Below the pieces are notes generated by a model. It had not been told where the DNA came from and did no database searches. It worked only from the letters and a program-made list of their open reading frames with translations. A program made the position numbers and the translations under genes. From Pseudomonas sp. (GTDB taxonomy: Bacteria > Pseudomonadota > Gammaproteobacteria > Pseudomonadales > Pseudomonadaceae): a stretch of DNA of 36,956 nt. Where the stretch lies: positions 1 to 36,956 of the forward strand of contig NZ_JAQGNX010000158.1 of NCBI RefSeq assembly GCF_028293835.1. Reading direction: 5' to 3'. Below are positions 1-8,270 of the stretch, piece after piece. Within the stretch, counting starts at the first letter, position 1. Each line of letters opens with the position of its first letter.

Positions 1-96
1 TTCCTGTCCGGAGAACTGAAAAACCTGCGGGTTGTAATCCCTTTTCAGGTGAGCGACGGTCAGGGTGAATCTGTTCTGATTGTTTAAAATCGGCAT
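1..96 (-). CDS. vgrG: VgrG (TssI) type VI secretion tip protein, 5' fragment
   Basis: Only the first 32 codons lie in the window; the gene continues past the left edge. Reading the minus strand from the ATG at 94-96 gives a protein beginning MPILNNQNRFTLTV and containing VFQFSGQE. This is the usual start of the VgrG/Rhs gp27-like domain, where a short beta strand is followed by a hydrophobic VxxFxGxE segment. VgrG trimers cap the Hcp tube of the type VI secretion system and carry effectors. A weak AGGG lies about 7 bases before the ATG. The alginate lyase gene lies upstream on the same strand, about 230 bases away. Family assignment rests on a short stretch, so the type of VgrG and any C-terminal cargo domain cannot be stated. 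Confidence 0.72.
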   Translation of the reverse strand, partial: MPILNNQNRFTLTVAHLKRDYNPQVFQFSGQE

Positions 97-323
97 GGGC
101 AACCCTGTTTTGTAAACTTAAAATTCAATGGCGGATAGGGTTGCGCAGATGGAACCATGCTGTATGTAGGATTTGTTACCTAATAGGGGAGGGCGTTTCC
201 TAAAGGTGCGCAATACAAAGATTTCAGACGCGGAAACATTGGTTTTAATTAAAAAACTCAATTTTTTTACATTATTTTTAGAATGTATAAATAGCGCTTA
301 GTTAGTATTTACACGGATATTCT
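97..323. other. AT-rich spacer between vgrG and the alginate lyase gene
   Basis: No open reading frame of note. Bases about 235-315 are very rich in A and T, with runs of A and T and almost no G or C, unlike the rest of the window. The stretch presumably holds the vgrG promoter and the 3' end of the alginate lyase transcript. I see no hairpin followed by a T-run that would make a convincing terminator. Confidence 0.5.
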
Positions 324-995
324 TCAGCTTTTCGAATGATTGATATCCAGGTTGTAAAACGTCGCTTTTCCGCCTTCGCTGGTGTACCCCGTGTTGTCTT
401 GGGTATACACCCCGGCCTTGAAGTACAGCGGTTTGTCGCGCCAGGTTGCGCTGATGGGGCTGCTCCAGTTTGCATCCCGTGCACTCACGCCCAGTTGTCC
501 GGTTCGGCTGAGGTGGATGATGTATTTGAACGGCTGATTGAGAGGGACATCCTCGGCGATGATGATCGTACGGGCTTCTTTATCGTCAAAGCGATTGCGG
601 ACTTTGGCGACAATGGTGCCGCTTTTGGTGCTCTCCTTGTATTGATATTCCATCTTCAGAAGGGGTTCGGTGCTGTCATAGGCATGAATCTGACCAATAA
701 CGATTCGGCCAGAAGAGGGCACTTGAGTGACTGCCAAGGTGGCTCGTAAAAGGTTGTCGCTGGTGGGGTACAGCCAGTTGCGCAAGCTGCCGTCGGCGTT
801 TGTTTCTCTAAGTTCACTGCGTGGGTAGATGGCGTTTGCGGTGCGGGAGCCAGTAACGGGGGACCAGAAAAAGAGCGCCCCGTTTTCAGACTGAAAATAT
901 TTGCCGTTATAGCCGGCAACCAATTTCGCGGTGTCGATAGTTGCAGGCGGCGAGCCCACCGGGATGCTCAGGTTCCACGTTGCCAAATCAATCAT
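324..995 (-). CDS. Polysaccharide lyase family 7 alginate lyase
   Basis: A 223-residue protein that would cleave alginate by beta-elimination. Family-7 hallmarks appear in order: the RSELR block within YPRSELRE (substrate-binding arginines), the QIH block within VIGQIHA (catalytic Gln and His), and YFKAGVYTQ near the C-terminus (catalytic Tyr). Size and layout match a single-domain jelly-roll lyase. The ATG at 993-995 (MIDLATWNLS) is chosen over the far upstream in-frame start at 1124. It has a GAAGG about 8 bases upstream and matches the N-terminus I recall for Pseudomonas family-7 lyases. From this start there is no signal peptide, so the protein is either cytoplasmic or exported by a non-Sec route. 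The enzyme is distinct from AlgL (family 5) of the alginate operon, and no alginate genes are nearby. Polymer preference (M or G blocks) cannot be read. Confidence 0.9.
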   Translation of the reverse strand: MIDLATWNLSIPVGSPPATIDTAKLVAGYNGKYFQSENGALFFWSPVTGSRTANAIYPRSELRETNADGSLRNWLYPTSDNLLRATLAVTQVPSSGRIVIGQIHAYDSTEPLLKMEYQYKESTKSGTIVAKVRNRFDDKEARTIIIAEDVPLNQPFKYIIHLSRTGQLGVSARDANWSSPISATWRDKPLYFKAGVYTQDNTGYTSEGGKATFYNLDINHSKS

Positions 996-1310
996 TTTTA
1001 AGCCTTCATGTGTCTCAATGCCAGCATCGAGGTGTCTGGCGCAAGGGTTTCCGGCTACCTTTATAACGCCTTGGCACTGAATTGTTAACGGAAGTTCGTC
1101 GAACGGACGGTGGCAAAAGACCAAGAAAGTGATGGCACCTCATCGACGGGCACGGAACGGCTACCTACCGTTAGTCGGGTTGACGGGCAATTTGCCATTA
1201 GTTATGGGTCGCTCGCTTTTGCTTTTGCTTTCTCAGGACTAGAGTGAGTCGCTAGTGAAAGTCTGGCCTTGCTCGACGCCTTGGCGGACGCGCTCAGAAA
1301 GAGAAGCAGC
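996..1310. other. Divergent intergenic region
   Basis: This gap separates the divergently transcribed alginate lyase and response-regulator genes. Apart from the candidate promoter at 1180-1208 I see no defined element. The upstream extension of the lyase reading frame (to 1124) and a TTG extension of the next gene (from 1269) both enter it, but neither looks like real coding sequence. Confidence 0.4.
1180..1208 (+). promoter_or_regulatory. Candidate sigma-70 promoter for the c-di-GMP response regulator
   Basis: TTGACG (1180-1185) and TATGGG (1203-1208) are separated by 17 bases and lie about 100 bases before the ATG at 1311. The -35 element is good and the -10 is weak (first three positions of TATAAT only). 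Assignment is by eye. Confidence 0.3.
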
Positions 1311-3440
1311 ATGGAATGCGCGCAATCAAAACCACCGGAAGGCAGCTCGGTTCTCTTAGTCGTCGATGACTACCCGGAAAACCTGGTGACTATGCAGGCG
1401 GTCTTGCAACGGCAAGACTGGCATGTCGTCACGGCGTGTTCCGGCGTAGAAGCCTTGAACATTCTGTTGGAACTGGACATTGACCTTGTGTTGCTCGACG
1501 TCCAGATGCCCGGCATGGACGGCTTCGAAGTCGCGCGCTTGATGCGCGGCAGTCAACGCACTCGTTTGACCCCAATCATTTTCCTGACCGCCAATGAAAA
1601 GTCCCAAGCCTCGGTGCACGAAGGCTATGCCAGCGGCGCTGTGGATTATTTATTCAAACCTTTTGATCCTCAGGTTCTAAAGCCCAAGGTGCAGGCGTTG
1701 CTGGAACACCAGCGTAACCGTCGTGCCTTGCAAACCCTGACCCATGAATTGGAAGCGGCACGCGCTTTTAACGCATCAGTCTTATCCAATGTTGCCGAAG
1801 GCATCTTGGTGGTCGATGAGTCGGGAATTATCGGTTTTGCTAACCCCGCGATTTGCCGGCTGCTCAACGCGACCTTCGAAGAGTTGCGTGGCACGGAGTT
1901 GGTCGATTACCTGTTCAAGCCGCACATCGTGCAGTGGTCTGAGTCGGATTTCTATCGCAGCTATCGCAATGCTGGCACCTACCGCATGCACGATGCGGTG
2001 TTGCGCACGGTTGAGGGTCAACAGGTACCGGTCGCCTTGTCTTGCGCGCCATTACCGGCCGAGCAGCGCTCAATGGTGCTGAGTATTCTCGACATGTCGG
2101 TGGTCCGTGACCTGTGCCAGCAGCTTGAACAGCAAGCCGTTACCGATGCCCTGACCGGGCTGCTCAACCGGCGCGGATTTTATCAAGCGGTGGGAACTGC
2201 GCTGATACGCCCCGACCGTGCCGACAAGTGCCTCGTTGTGCTGTACCTGGACCTTGATGGATTCAAGCGCATCAATGATTCCCTGGGTCATGATGCCGGG
2301 GACCGCTTGTTGCTCTGGGTTGCTGAGCAACTGAAGCAGTGCTTGCGACCCTATGACATTGTGGCGCGCATGGGCGGCGACGAGTTCACTGCCGTTATCG
2401 ATGGGCTGGATTACCCGGAGCAAGCGGCGATCATCGCTGAAAAGTTGATTGAGCGCGTCTCGGTTCGCCAACAGATCGACGGGTTGGACATTACCCTGGG
2501 CGTCAGTATTGGCATCGCCACTTACCCCGATTGCGGTGCGGACCTGGACGGTTTGTTACGGGCTGCCGATATAGCCATGTACGAAGCCAAGCGCGCGGGC
2601 CGTCAGCAATACCGCTTTTTTGACCATAAGATGAATGGCCGCGCACGCTCTCGGCTAATGCTCGAAGACAGCGTGCGCACGGCTATCGAAGGTAACGACT
2701 TCTCGCTGGTGTATCAGCCTCAAGTGTATATCGATGGCGGGCGGCTACGTGGTTTTGAGGCGTTGTTGCGCTGGCAGCATCCTGATGTCGGGGACGTGCC
2801 TCCGGGGTTGTTTATTCCGTTGTTGGAAGAAACCCGATTGATCAACCAGCTAGGCAGTTGGATTTTCGATCAGGGTGCCGCACAGCGCCAAGTCTGGACT
2901 ACCGTTTTTTCGCCAGATCTGGTCCTGGCGGTGAGCATCAGCACGGCCCAGTTCAGCATGCCAAACCTCGCTTCAGAGCTACGCCGCGCCATCCTTCATT
3001 ACGGCTTGCACCCGCACCAGCTAGAAGTCGAATTAACCGAAGATTCGTTGGCGCAGAATCTGACCCATTCACGCAAACAGCTACAGGCCCTTCGCGACAT
3101 AGGCGTGCGCATCGCCCTGGACGATTTTGGTGCTGGTGAGTGTTCGCTGACGCTGCTGCGCAACGTCGAATTGGACACGGTCAAGCTTGACCGTCACTTT
3201 GTGGCGCATGCACTCGAATCGCCCCGCGATGCAATGGTTGCACGTAGCGTAATCGAGCTTTGTCGGGGCTTGGGCATTGTGGTAATTGCCGAAGGTGTCG
3301 AGCAAGTCGAACAGTATGAGTGGCTGAAAGCTAACGGCTGTCTTTTGATTCAAGGCGCCCTGGTTGCGCAGCCGTTGACCGCAGCAGACGCCTGCCTGTT
3401 TGTGCAGCCGGTCGATTGGAGCGGGCTCAACTTGATTTGA
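1311..3440 (+). CDS. Response regulator with PAS, GGDEF and EAL domains (c-di-GMP turnover)
   Basis: A 709-residue cytoplasmic signalling protein. Residues about 13-130 form a receiver domain with acidic pair D19/D20, phospho-acceptor D63 in LLDVQMPGMDG, T93 and K116. A PAS domain follows (about 150-265). The GGDEF domain has an intact GGDEF at 355-359 and a product-inhibition RxxD site (RPYD, 346-349), so diguanylate cyclase activity is expected. The EAL domain retains EALLRW (E483), ELTE (574-577), the DD pair (604/605), K625, E661 and Q681. However, the metal-binding Asn of the usual VNLS block is Ser542 (VSIS), so phosphodiesterase activity may be weak or absent. The ATG at 1311 is preferred over the TTG at 1269 because it sits directly before the receiver domain and has a GAGAAG-like site upstream. 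No histidine kinase gene is adjacent. Net activity is inferred, not shown. Confidence 0.9.
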   Translation: MECAQSKPPEGSSVLLVVDDYPENLVTMQAVLQRQDWHVVTACSGVEALNILLELDIDLVLLDVQMPGMDGFEVARLMRGSQRTRLTPIIFLTANEKSQASVHEGYASGAVDYLFKPFDPQVLKPKVQALLEHQRNRRALQTLTHELEAARAFNASVLSNVAEGILVVDESGIIGFANPAICRLLNATFEELRGTELVDYLFKPHIVQWSESDFYRSYRNAGTYRMHDAVLRTVEGQQVPVALSCAPLPAEQRSMVLSILDMSVVRDLCQQLEQQAVTDALTGLLNRRGFYQAVGTALIRPDRADKCLVVLYLDLDGFKRINDSLGHDAGDRLLLWVAEQLKQCLRPYDIVARMGGDEFTAVIDGLDYPEQAAIIAEKLIERVSVRQQIDGLDITLGVSIGIATYPDCGADLDGLLRAADIAMYEAKRAGRQQYRFFDHKMNGRARSRLMLEDSVRTAIEGNDFSLVYQPQVYIDGGRLRGFEALLRWQHPDVGDVPPGLFIPLLEETRLINQLGSWIFDQGAAQRQVWTTVFSPDLVLAVSISTAQFSMPNLASELRRAILHYGLHPHQLEVELTEDSLAQNLTHSRKQLQALRDIGVRIALDDFGAGECSLTLLRNVELDTVKLDRHFVAHALESPRDAMVARSVIELCRGLGIVVIAEGVEQVEQYEWLKANGCLLIQGALVAQPLTAADACLFVQPVDWSGLNLI

Positions 3441-3479
3441 ATTCGGTACACTGGCGTCTTCCAAATTTCTGTAGTTCTT

Positions 3480-4001
3480 ATGACCTTGCCAGCCATTGCG
3501 CCGTTGAAATACCTGCAAGCCTATCCGCCAGCCCTTCAGGAGCAGGTGCAGCAGTTGATTGTGCATAATCGACTTGAGGCCTATTTGAAGCAGCGTTACC
3601 CCGAACGGCACGCGGTACAGAGTGACAAAGCGCTGTACGCCTACGCGCTGGCGCTAAAGCAGGAGTACCTGCGTAATGCGCCTGGTATCGACAAGGTATT
3701 GTTCGATAACCGTCTGGACCTGACTCATCGTGCGCTAGGGCTGCATACGACCATTTCTCGCGTGCAGGGTGGCAAACTTAAATCGAAGAAAGAAATTCGG
3801 ATTGCGTCGCTGTTCAAGGACGCTGCACCGGAGTTTCTGAAAATGATCGTGGTGCACGAGCTGGCACATTTCAAAGAATCAGACCACAACAAAGCGTTCT
3901 ATCAGTTGTGCGAGCACATGCAGCCCGGCTATCACCAGTTGGAATTCGATCTGCGCATTTATCTGACCTACCGCGACCTGCAAGGCAACGCCGCCGAATG
4001 A
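3480..4001 (+). CDS. YgjP-like zinc metallopeptidase (DUF45 type)
   Basis: A 173-residue protein with the zinc-protease signature HELAH at residues 126-130, followed by FKESDH (H136) and a KAFYQLCEHM segment. That is the layout of the YgjP/WLM-like M48-related families, in which HExxH and a downstream His bind zinc. No signal peptide or membrane segment is visible, so it should act in the cytoplasm. The substrate is unknown. It starts 39 bases after the c-di-GMP regulator, and its stop codon overlaps the start of the next gene (ATGA), which suggests translational coupling with the small winged-helix protein. Confidence 0.82.
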   Translation: MTLPAIAPLKYLQAYPPALQEQVQQLIVHNRLEAYLKQRYPERHAVQSDKALYAYALALKQEYLRNAPGIDKVLFDNRLDLTHRALGLHTTISRVQGGKLKSKKEIRIASLFKDAAPEFLKMIVVHELAHFKESDHNKAFYQLCEHMQPGYHQLEFDLRIYLTYRDLQGNAAE

Positions 4002-4318
4002 ACACCGACAAGGCCTCGACCATGGACGTCAGCAAGACCAAAAGCAGTTTTTATCGCCGCTTGTACGTGGCATATCTGATTGATAGCGGAATCGCCAGCA
4101 GCGTTCCGGCGTTGTGTGAAGTGACCGGGATGCCCCGTCGCACGGCGCAGGACACCATTGCCGCGTTGGCCGATCTCGATATCATGTGTGAGTTCAAGCA
4201 GGAGGCGGGTGCTCGCAATCATGCCGGCCGCTACCACATCAAAGCGTGGGGTGCCATTGATGCGGCCTGGATTGCCGGGCATTTACCGCAGATGAAGGCC
4301 GTATTAGGTTACCCGTGA
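3998..4318 (+). CDS. Small winged-helix DNA-binding protein
   Basis: A 106-residue protein. Residues about 15-75 look like a helix-turn-helix: YVAYLIDSG, then VPALCEVTGMPRRTAQDTIA as the probable helix-turn-recognition helix, then a wing-like segment ending in GRYHIKAWG. It is probably a transcription regulator or a nucleic-acid-binding accessory. The ATG at 3998 overlaps the metalloprotease stop codon as ATGA. A second in-frame ATG at 4022 (MDVSKTKSSF) is an equally possible start and would leave 98 residues. I do not recognise a named regulator. Coupling to the metalloprotease gene is the only functional hint. Confidence 0.75.
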   Translation: MNTDKASTMDVSKTKSSFYRRLYVAYLIDSGIASSVPALCEVTGMPRRTAQDTIAALADLDIMCEFKQEAGARNHAGRYHIKAWGAIDAAWIAGHLPQMKAVLGYP

Positions 4319-4340
4319 GCGCTTTCAATACAATTAGCGA

Positions 4341-4799
4341 TTAATCCAGGTCACGACGCATGCCGACGTGTGGTATCTCGTCCTCAAGATAGATTTCTCC
4401 AACCGCCTTGAACCCATAGCGCCCGTAGTAGCCCTGCAAGTGCGCCTGGGCAGACAGATAGATCGGTTGGTCAGGCCATTTCTTTTCGGCCTGTTCAAGT
4501 GCTTGCACCATCAACGAGTGCCCCATGCCTCGGTTGCGTACTTCGGGCGCGGTGACGACTCTGCCGATGACCACGTCGCCGCCCTGCTGGATCGGGTCAA
4601 GCAAACGCAGATAAGCGACCAGTTGATCGTTTTCCCAAGCCATTAGATGGCACGTATCACCATCCAGGTCTTGTCCATCGACGTCTAGATACCAACATTT
4701 TTGCTCGACCACGAATACTTCAGCGCGCAGGCGCAATATCGCGTAAAGCTGTTCCTTGTTGAGATCGGTGTGGTGCTTGCATACCCATTTGATAGACAT
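4341..4799 (-). CDS. elaA: ElaA-type GNAT N-acetyltransferase
   Basis: A 152-residue single-domain GNAT protein. Visible features are LYAILRLRAEVFVVEQ near the N-terminus (the ElaA hallmark), YLDVDGQDLDGDTCHL, a beta-strand AYLRLL, and the acetyl-CoA loop VVTAPEVRNRGMG (R-x-x-G-x-G/A type), followed by YYGRYGFKAVGEIYLEDEIPHVGM. ElaA proteins are predicted acyl-CoA N-acyltransferases whose physiological substrate is not established. The gene is convergent with the winged-helix gene (22-base gap). Start ATG 4797-4799, with an AGG upstream. Confidence 0.88.
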   Translation of the reverse strand: MSIKWVCKHHTDLNKEQLYAILRLRAEVFVVEQKCWYLDVDGQDLDGDTCHLMAWENDQLVAYLRLLDPIQQGGDVVIGRVVTAPEVRNRGMGHSLMVQALEQAEKKWPDQPIYLSAQAHLQGYYGRYGFKAVGEIYLEDEIPHVGMRRDLD

Positions 4800-5099
4800 G
4801 TGGCGGACCTGAAGAAGAATTCTGGGGCGAATACTAAAGCCAGCGTCCGGCTGGATGCCACCTAGAACTGTAGCGCGTTAATTCAAAAACCCTTTCTGGT
4901 TGGCATAAATGAAAAAAAAGCGCCTCAATCAAGGCGAATGGCCATTAGTGCTGTTGGTCATAAGGTCATGAGTGTGTAATCTGAATGCCATTCTGGATTT
5001 CGGTTTTTTACCTTTCGGTTTTTACCATGAGTATTAATCCGGGCCGTGCTTCATCGCGTCCCTCGTACGCGGGCGATCTGCCCGCTCAGGATCTTGAGC
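4800..5099. other. Intergenic region between elaA and the solute-binding protein gene
   Basis: About 300 bases separate the divergent genes. The region holds a terminator-like hairpin on the minus strand at 4912-4936 (listed separately) and a T-rich stretch at 5000-5030. Reading frames that enter it from the right (GTG at 5046, ATG at 5028) have no typical coding character and are treated as upstream extensions of the next gene. Confidence 0.4.
4912..4936 (-). terminator. Terminator-like hairpin on the minus strand, no gene upstream of it
   Basis: Read on the minus strand: CGCCT, a 6-base loop, AGGCG, then C and eight Ts (plus-strand A-run 4912-4919, stem 4921-4925 with 4932-4936). The form is right for an intrinsic terminator but the stem is only 5 bp. 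No annotated minus-strand gene ends here; the nearest one upstream on that strand (yccS) ends about 1 kb away. Confidence 0.45.
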
Positions 5100-5837
5100 A
5101 TGCCGCGATTGCTTCGAGCTTTAGGTTTGCTGGGGTTATTGCTAGTGGCGCAGGATGCCGCGGCGACAAAGTTGCGTTTGGTGGGTGACACATGGCCTCC
5201 GTTTACCGACATCAACCTGGTTAATGGTGGGCTGGCTACCGATATTGTCAGCACGGCTTTGACGCGCGCCGGTTATACCACTGAGTTTGAGCAGGTCCCG
5301 TGGGCCCGTGCGCTATTGGGCATAGGAGAGGGGCGTTATGACGTATTGGTCGACACCTGGTTCAACCATGAGCGCACCTTGATCGGTGAGTTTTCCAATG
5401 AGTACCTGGTCAATCGGGTTCGCTTCCTTAAGCGCAAAGACTCGCCCATTGTGTTCGATAATTTGCATGCACTGCACGCTTACCCGATAGCGGTGGTGAG
5501 GGGCTATGCCTATTCAGCTGCATTCGATAACGATCCCGACCTGCAAAAAATACAGGTGAACACGTTTTCCATGGCCCTGCAGATGCTTGACGCAGGGCGC
5601 GTGCCGTTGGTTGTGGAAGATGAATACGTGGCCCGCTACAACTTGAGTCGCGAGAAGCAACAGGTGCGCGACAGCGTTGAATTCCTGCCTAAATCACTGA
5701 CTGAGAACAGCCTGCACATTTTGGTCAGCTTGAAGAATCCCGACCACGCGAAAATCGTCGCCAGTTTTGATCGGGAGATTGCAGCGATGAAAGCCGATGG
5801 CAGCTACGATCGGCTGTTTCGCGAGCACGGTCTGTAA
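5100..5837 (+). CDS. Periplasmic solute-binding protein, family 3 (amino-acid type)
   Basis: A 245-residue protein. It begins with a typical Sec signal peptide (MPRLLRALGLLGLLLV, cleavage likely after AQDAAA). The mature protein has the SBP_bac_3 fold signs: LVGDTWPPFTD at its N-terminus, GGLATDIVSTAL, the PWARAL block, and a C-terminal MKADGSYDRLFREHGL segment, which is the family's usual last helix. The ATG at 5100 is preferred over the GTG at 5046 because the signal peptide starts there and AGGA lies about 9 bases upstream. No permease or ATPase gene is adjacent, so it is an orphan binding protein that may serve a distant ABC system or a sensor. Ligand unknown, though polar amino acids are usual for the family. 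Confidence 0.87.
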   Translation: MPRLLRALGLLGLLLVAQDAAATKLRLVGDTWPPFTDINLVNGGLATDIVSTALTRAGYTTEFEQVPWARALLGIGEGRYDVLVDTWFNHERTLIGEFSNEYLVNRVRFLKRKDSPIVFDNLHALHAYPIAVVRGYAYSAAFDNDPDLQKIQVNTFSMALQMLDAGRVPLVVEDEYVARYNLSREKQQVRDSVEFLPKSLTENSLHILVSLKNPDHAKIVASFDREIAAMKADGSYDRLFREHGL

Positions 5838-5921
5838 CCCGGTTAGCCTGCTCGTGCAACATGCGTTTGTATCTTCTGTAGGCTGCCGGTTTATGGGGTA
5901 TTTCCAGAATCCGGCGCCACC

Positions 5922-8105
5922 TCAAGCCGCGACGGGCGCTTTGATCAAGTGCGCGGCCAGGGTTCGCAACGGCCCCAACTGACGACCAATCAACGCGAGC
6001 TGGGTTTGCACCAGCCGTTGACTTTCGTCCACTTCGTCCGGAATCTGCTCAAGATCAGTGGCTAGCGCTTCTTCGGCGTCGCTCTGAATCGCCACCGGTT
6101 GCTTGTTGGACAGGCTCTGGGCAATTTCATCAATACTTGCCGCCAGACTGGCGCCGGCACCGTCGATCAAGTATTCACGCACCTCGGCGGGCAATTGTGT
6201 TTCGCGGTGAGCGCCCAACCCCGACAAATAGCTGAGCAATGTGTGTGACAGCACCAGAAAACGGAAGCCAACATCGGCATCCTTACGGAAGTGTCCGGGC
6301 TCCATCAGCATGTTAGCCAAGGTGGTCGACAGCGCGGCGTCTGCGTTATGTGCGTTGCGTCGAGCCAGGCGATAAGCCAGGTCGTCATTTTTGCCAACCG
6401 CGTATTGCTGCATGATCTGCCGCAAATAAATGCTATTGCAGGTCAGGGTATTCGCCAGCACCTTATTCAGCCGCCGCCCTTGCCAGTCTGGCAAGAACAG
6501 GAACACCGCCAGGCCGGCGATCAGGCTGCCGAGTAAGGTGTCGAACAGTCGTGGCAGGAACAGCCCGTAGCTGTCGCCCACTTGATTGAAGCAGAACAGG
6601 ATCATCAAGGTCATCGCCGCGGTTGCCAGCGTGTAGCGGGTGGTCCGGTTAACGAAGAACACCATGCCAGCGATAACGGCGAATGATGATTGAATCAACG
6701 GGCCAGGAAACAGATCGAATAGCGCCCATCCCGCTGTCAGGCCAATGGCCGTACCGCTGATGCGCTGTACCAGTTTGCGTCGCGTTGCGCCGTAGTTGGG
6801 TTGGCAGACGAACAGCGTGGTCAGCAAAATCCAGTAACCCTGCGACGGATGCACCAGGTGCACCATGCCGTAGCCGACGCTCAGTGCCAACGGCAGGCGC
6901 AAGGCATGGCGGAACAGCAACGACGTTGGGGTTAGCTGCAATCGGACCCGGTTCCACATGTCTTTGAGGTTGCGCGGCGAACGATCGAGCAGGCTGCTGT
7001 CAGTGGCGTCCGTCAGGCTATCGGGGTTGCTGGCATCCTTCAACAACCGGTCAAGGGTGCCCAGGTTCGCTGCCAGTGCACGCAGCGAGCGCAGCAGTCC
7101 GCGCCACGCCGGGTTGCTTTGGATGCGCAAATGCTCCAGCGAGGCATGGAGGTCTTCCAGCGCGTGGGCAAAGCTCTCGTCATAGACAAAAGGCTGACGC
7201 AATTGAATGGTTTCAGACAGTCGTCGGCACGCGGTTCCTTGCTGACGCAGCAGGCGCAGGCATCGAAACAGCACGTCGCTGTGGAAGAAGGCTTCGGTCA
7301 GCGCGTTATAGGGGTAGTGCGACGAACTGGCGCGTTCGTGGATGTCCTGGGCAAGAAAGTACAGCTTCAGGTAGCGATTAACCTTAGCCCCGGGCCGACT
7401 ATCACCGACGCGGTTGAGGATAATTTCTTTCGCGGCATTGAGTGCGGCAACCACTCGGCCGTTCTGTTGGGCCAAGGCCAGGCGACGGCTTTCGAGGTCC
7501 AGTTGGCGGATCGGTTCGAACAGTGTCGATTTAAGCTCCATGTAGCGGCCCAGCTCGCTAAACAGCTTGGCCAGGCTTTGTTGTACCGGTTGATTGGAGA
7601 ACAGCATTTGCCACAGCACCGACAACAAGCCGTACCAGGCAGCACCCGCCACCAGCAGCATGGGTTCGTGCCAAAAGTCGGTGACCTCACCGCCACGCTG
7701 ATCGACCCCGATCATGGTGTACACCGACAAGATCAACGTCGCCGAGGCAATGGCCCCGTAGCGTCCGCCCAAGGCACCCAGCATCGTCAGGCAAAACGCC
7801 GCGATGGCCAGTGCACAGCCAAAAATGATCGGATAGGGAAACAGTAACTCGACTGAAAGTGACGCAACGCTGAAGCAGACCAATGTCACCGCCAGTGCGT
7901 TCAATCGGCCTTGCCAACTGTCATCGGTCTCAGCCAGTGCGCTGGCGATAATCCCGAGGAACACCGGAATCAACAGGGCCAATTCGTTCTGGTACCAACA
8001 CAACGCCATGGTTCCGGTCAGCGCAATAAACACGCGCACGCTGTAGCTGAATTTATCCAGCGCCCACAAACGACGGAGCGTATGACGAAAGGTAGGTGAT
8101 GACAT
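5922..8105 (-). CDS. yccS: YccS-type FUSC family inner-membrane protein
   Basis: A 727-residue membrane protein with two clusters of hydrophobic helices, about residues 20-175 (for example LALLIPVFLGIIASAL and ATLILSVYTMIGV) and about 395-530 (LALSVGYGMVHLV, IAGMVFFVNRTTRYTLA, LIAGLAVFLFLPDW). Each cluster is followed by a long cytoplasmic helical region. The duplicated layout and length fit the YccS/YhfK family, related to the FUSC/aromatic-acid exporter fold. Transport substrate is not established for YccS. It is convergent with the solute-binding protein gene, leaving an 84-base gap. Confidence 0.88.
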   Translation of the reverse strand: MSSPTFRHTLRRLWALDKFSYSVRVFIALTGTMALCWYQNELALLIPVFLGIIASALAETDDSWQGRLNALAVTLVCFSVASLSVELLFPYPIIFGCALAIAAFCLTMLGALGGRYGAIASATLILSVYTMIGVDQRGGEVTDFWHEPMLLVAGAAWYGLLSVLWQMLFSNQPVQQSLAKLFSELGRYMELKSTLFEPIRQLDLESRRLALAQQNGRVVAALNAAKEIILNRVGDSRPGAKVNRYLKLYFLAQDIHERASSSHYPYNALTEAFFHSDVLFRCLRLLRQQGTACRRLSETIQLRQPFVYDESFAHALEDLHASLEHLRIQSNPAWRGLLRSLRALAANLGTLDRLLKDASNPDSLTDATDSSLLDRSPRNLKDMWNRVRLQLTPTSLLFRHALRLPLALSVGYGMVHLVHPSQGYWILLTTLFVCQPNYGATRRKLVQRISGTAIGLTAGWALFDLFPGPLIQSSFAVIAGMVFFVNRTTRYTLATAAMTLMILFCFNQVGDSYGLFLPRLFDTLLGSLIAGLAVFLFLPDWQGRRLNKVLANTLTCNSIYLRQIMQQYAVGKNDDLAYRLARRNAHNADAALSTTLANMLMEPGHFRKDADVGFRFLVLSHTLLSYLSGLGAHRETQLPAEVREYLIDGAGASLAASIDEIAQSLSNKQPVAIQSDAEEALATDLEQIPDEVDESQRLVQTQLALIGRQLGPLRTLAAHLIKAPVAA

Positions 8106-8220
8106 AAGTAAGCTAACGGCCTTGTTCGCTATTGGTTCAGATACAACTAAGTATCTACAGCGCTAAGTGTCGGCTGTACATAAGGTTTAGCAAAAATCTT
8201 TCAGCTCGCGCCGGGTTTGC

Positions 8221-8256
8221 CACCTGTAGGAGCCAACAAGTTGGCTCCTACAGGTG
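8221..8256. repeat. Single REP palindrome
   Basis: A perfect inverted repeat: arm CACCTGTAGGAGCCAAC (8221-8237), two-base centre AA, and the exact complement to 8256. It lies between the divergent-side leader of yccS and the stop of the HI0933-type gene. Same sequence family as the other REP copies in this window. Confidence 0.85.
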
Positions 8257-8270
8257 ATCTGGCGGTTTTA

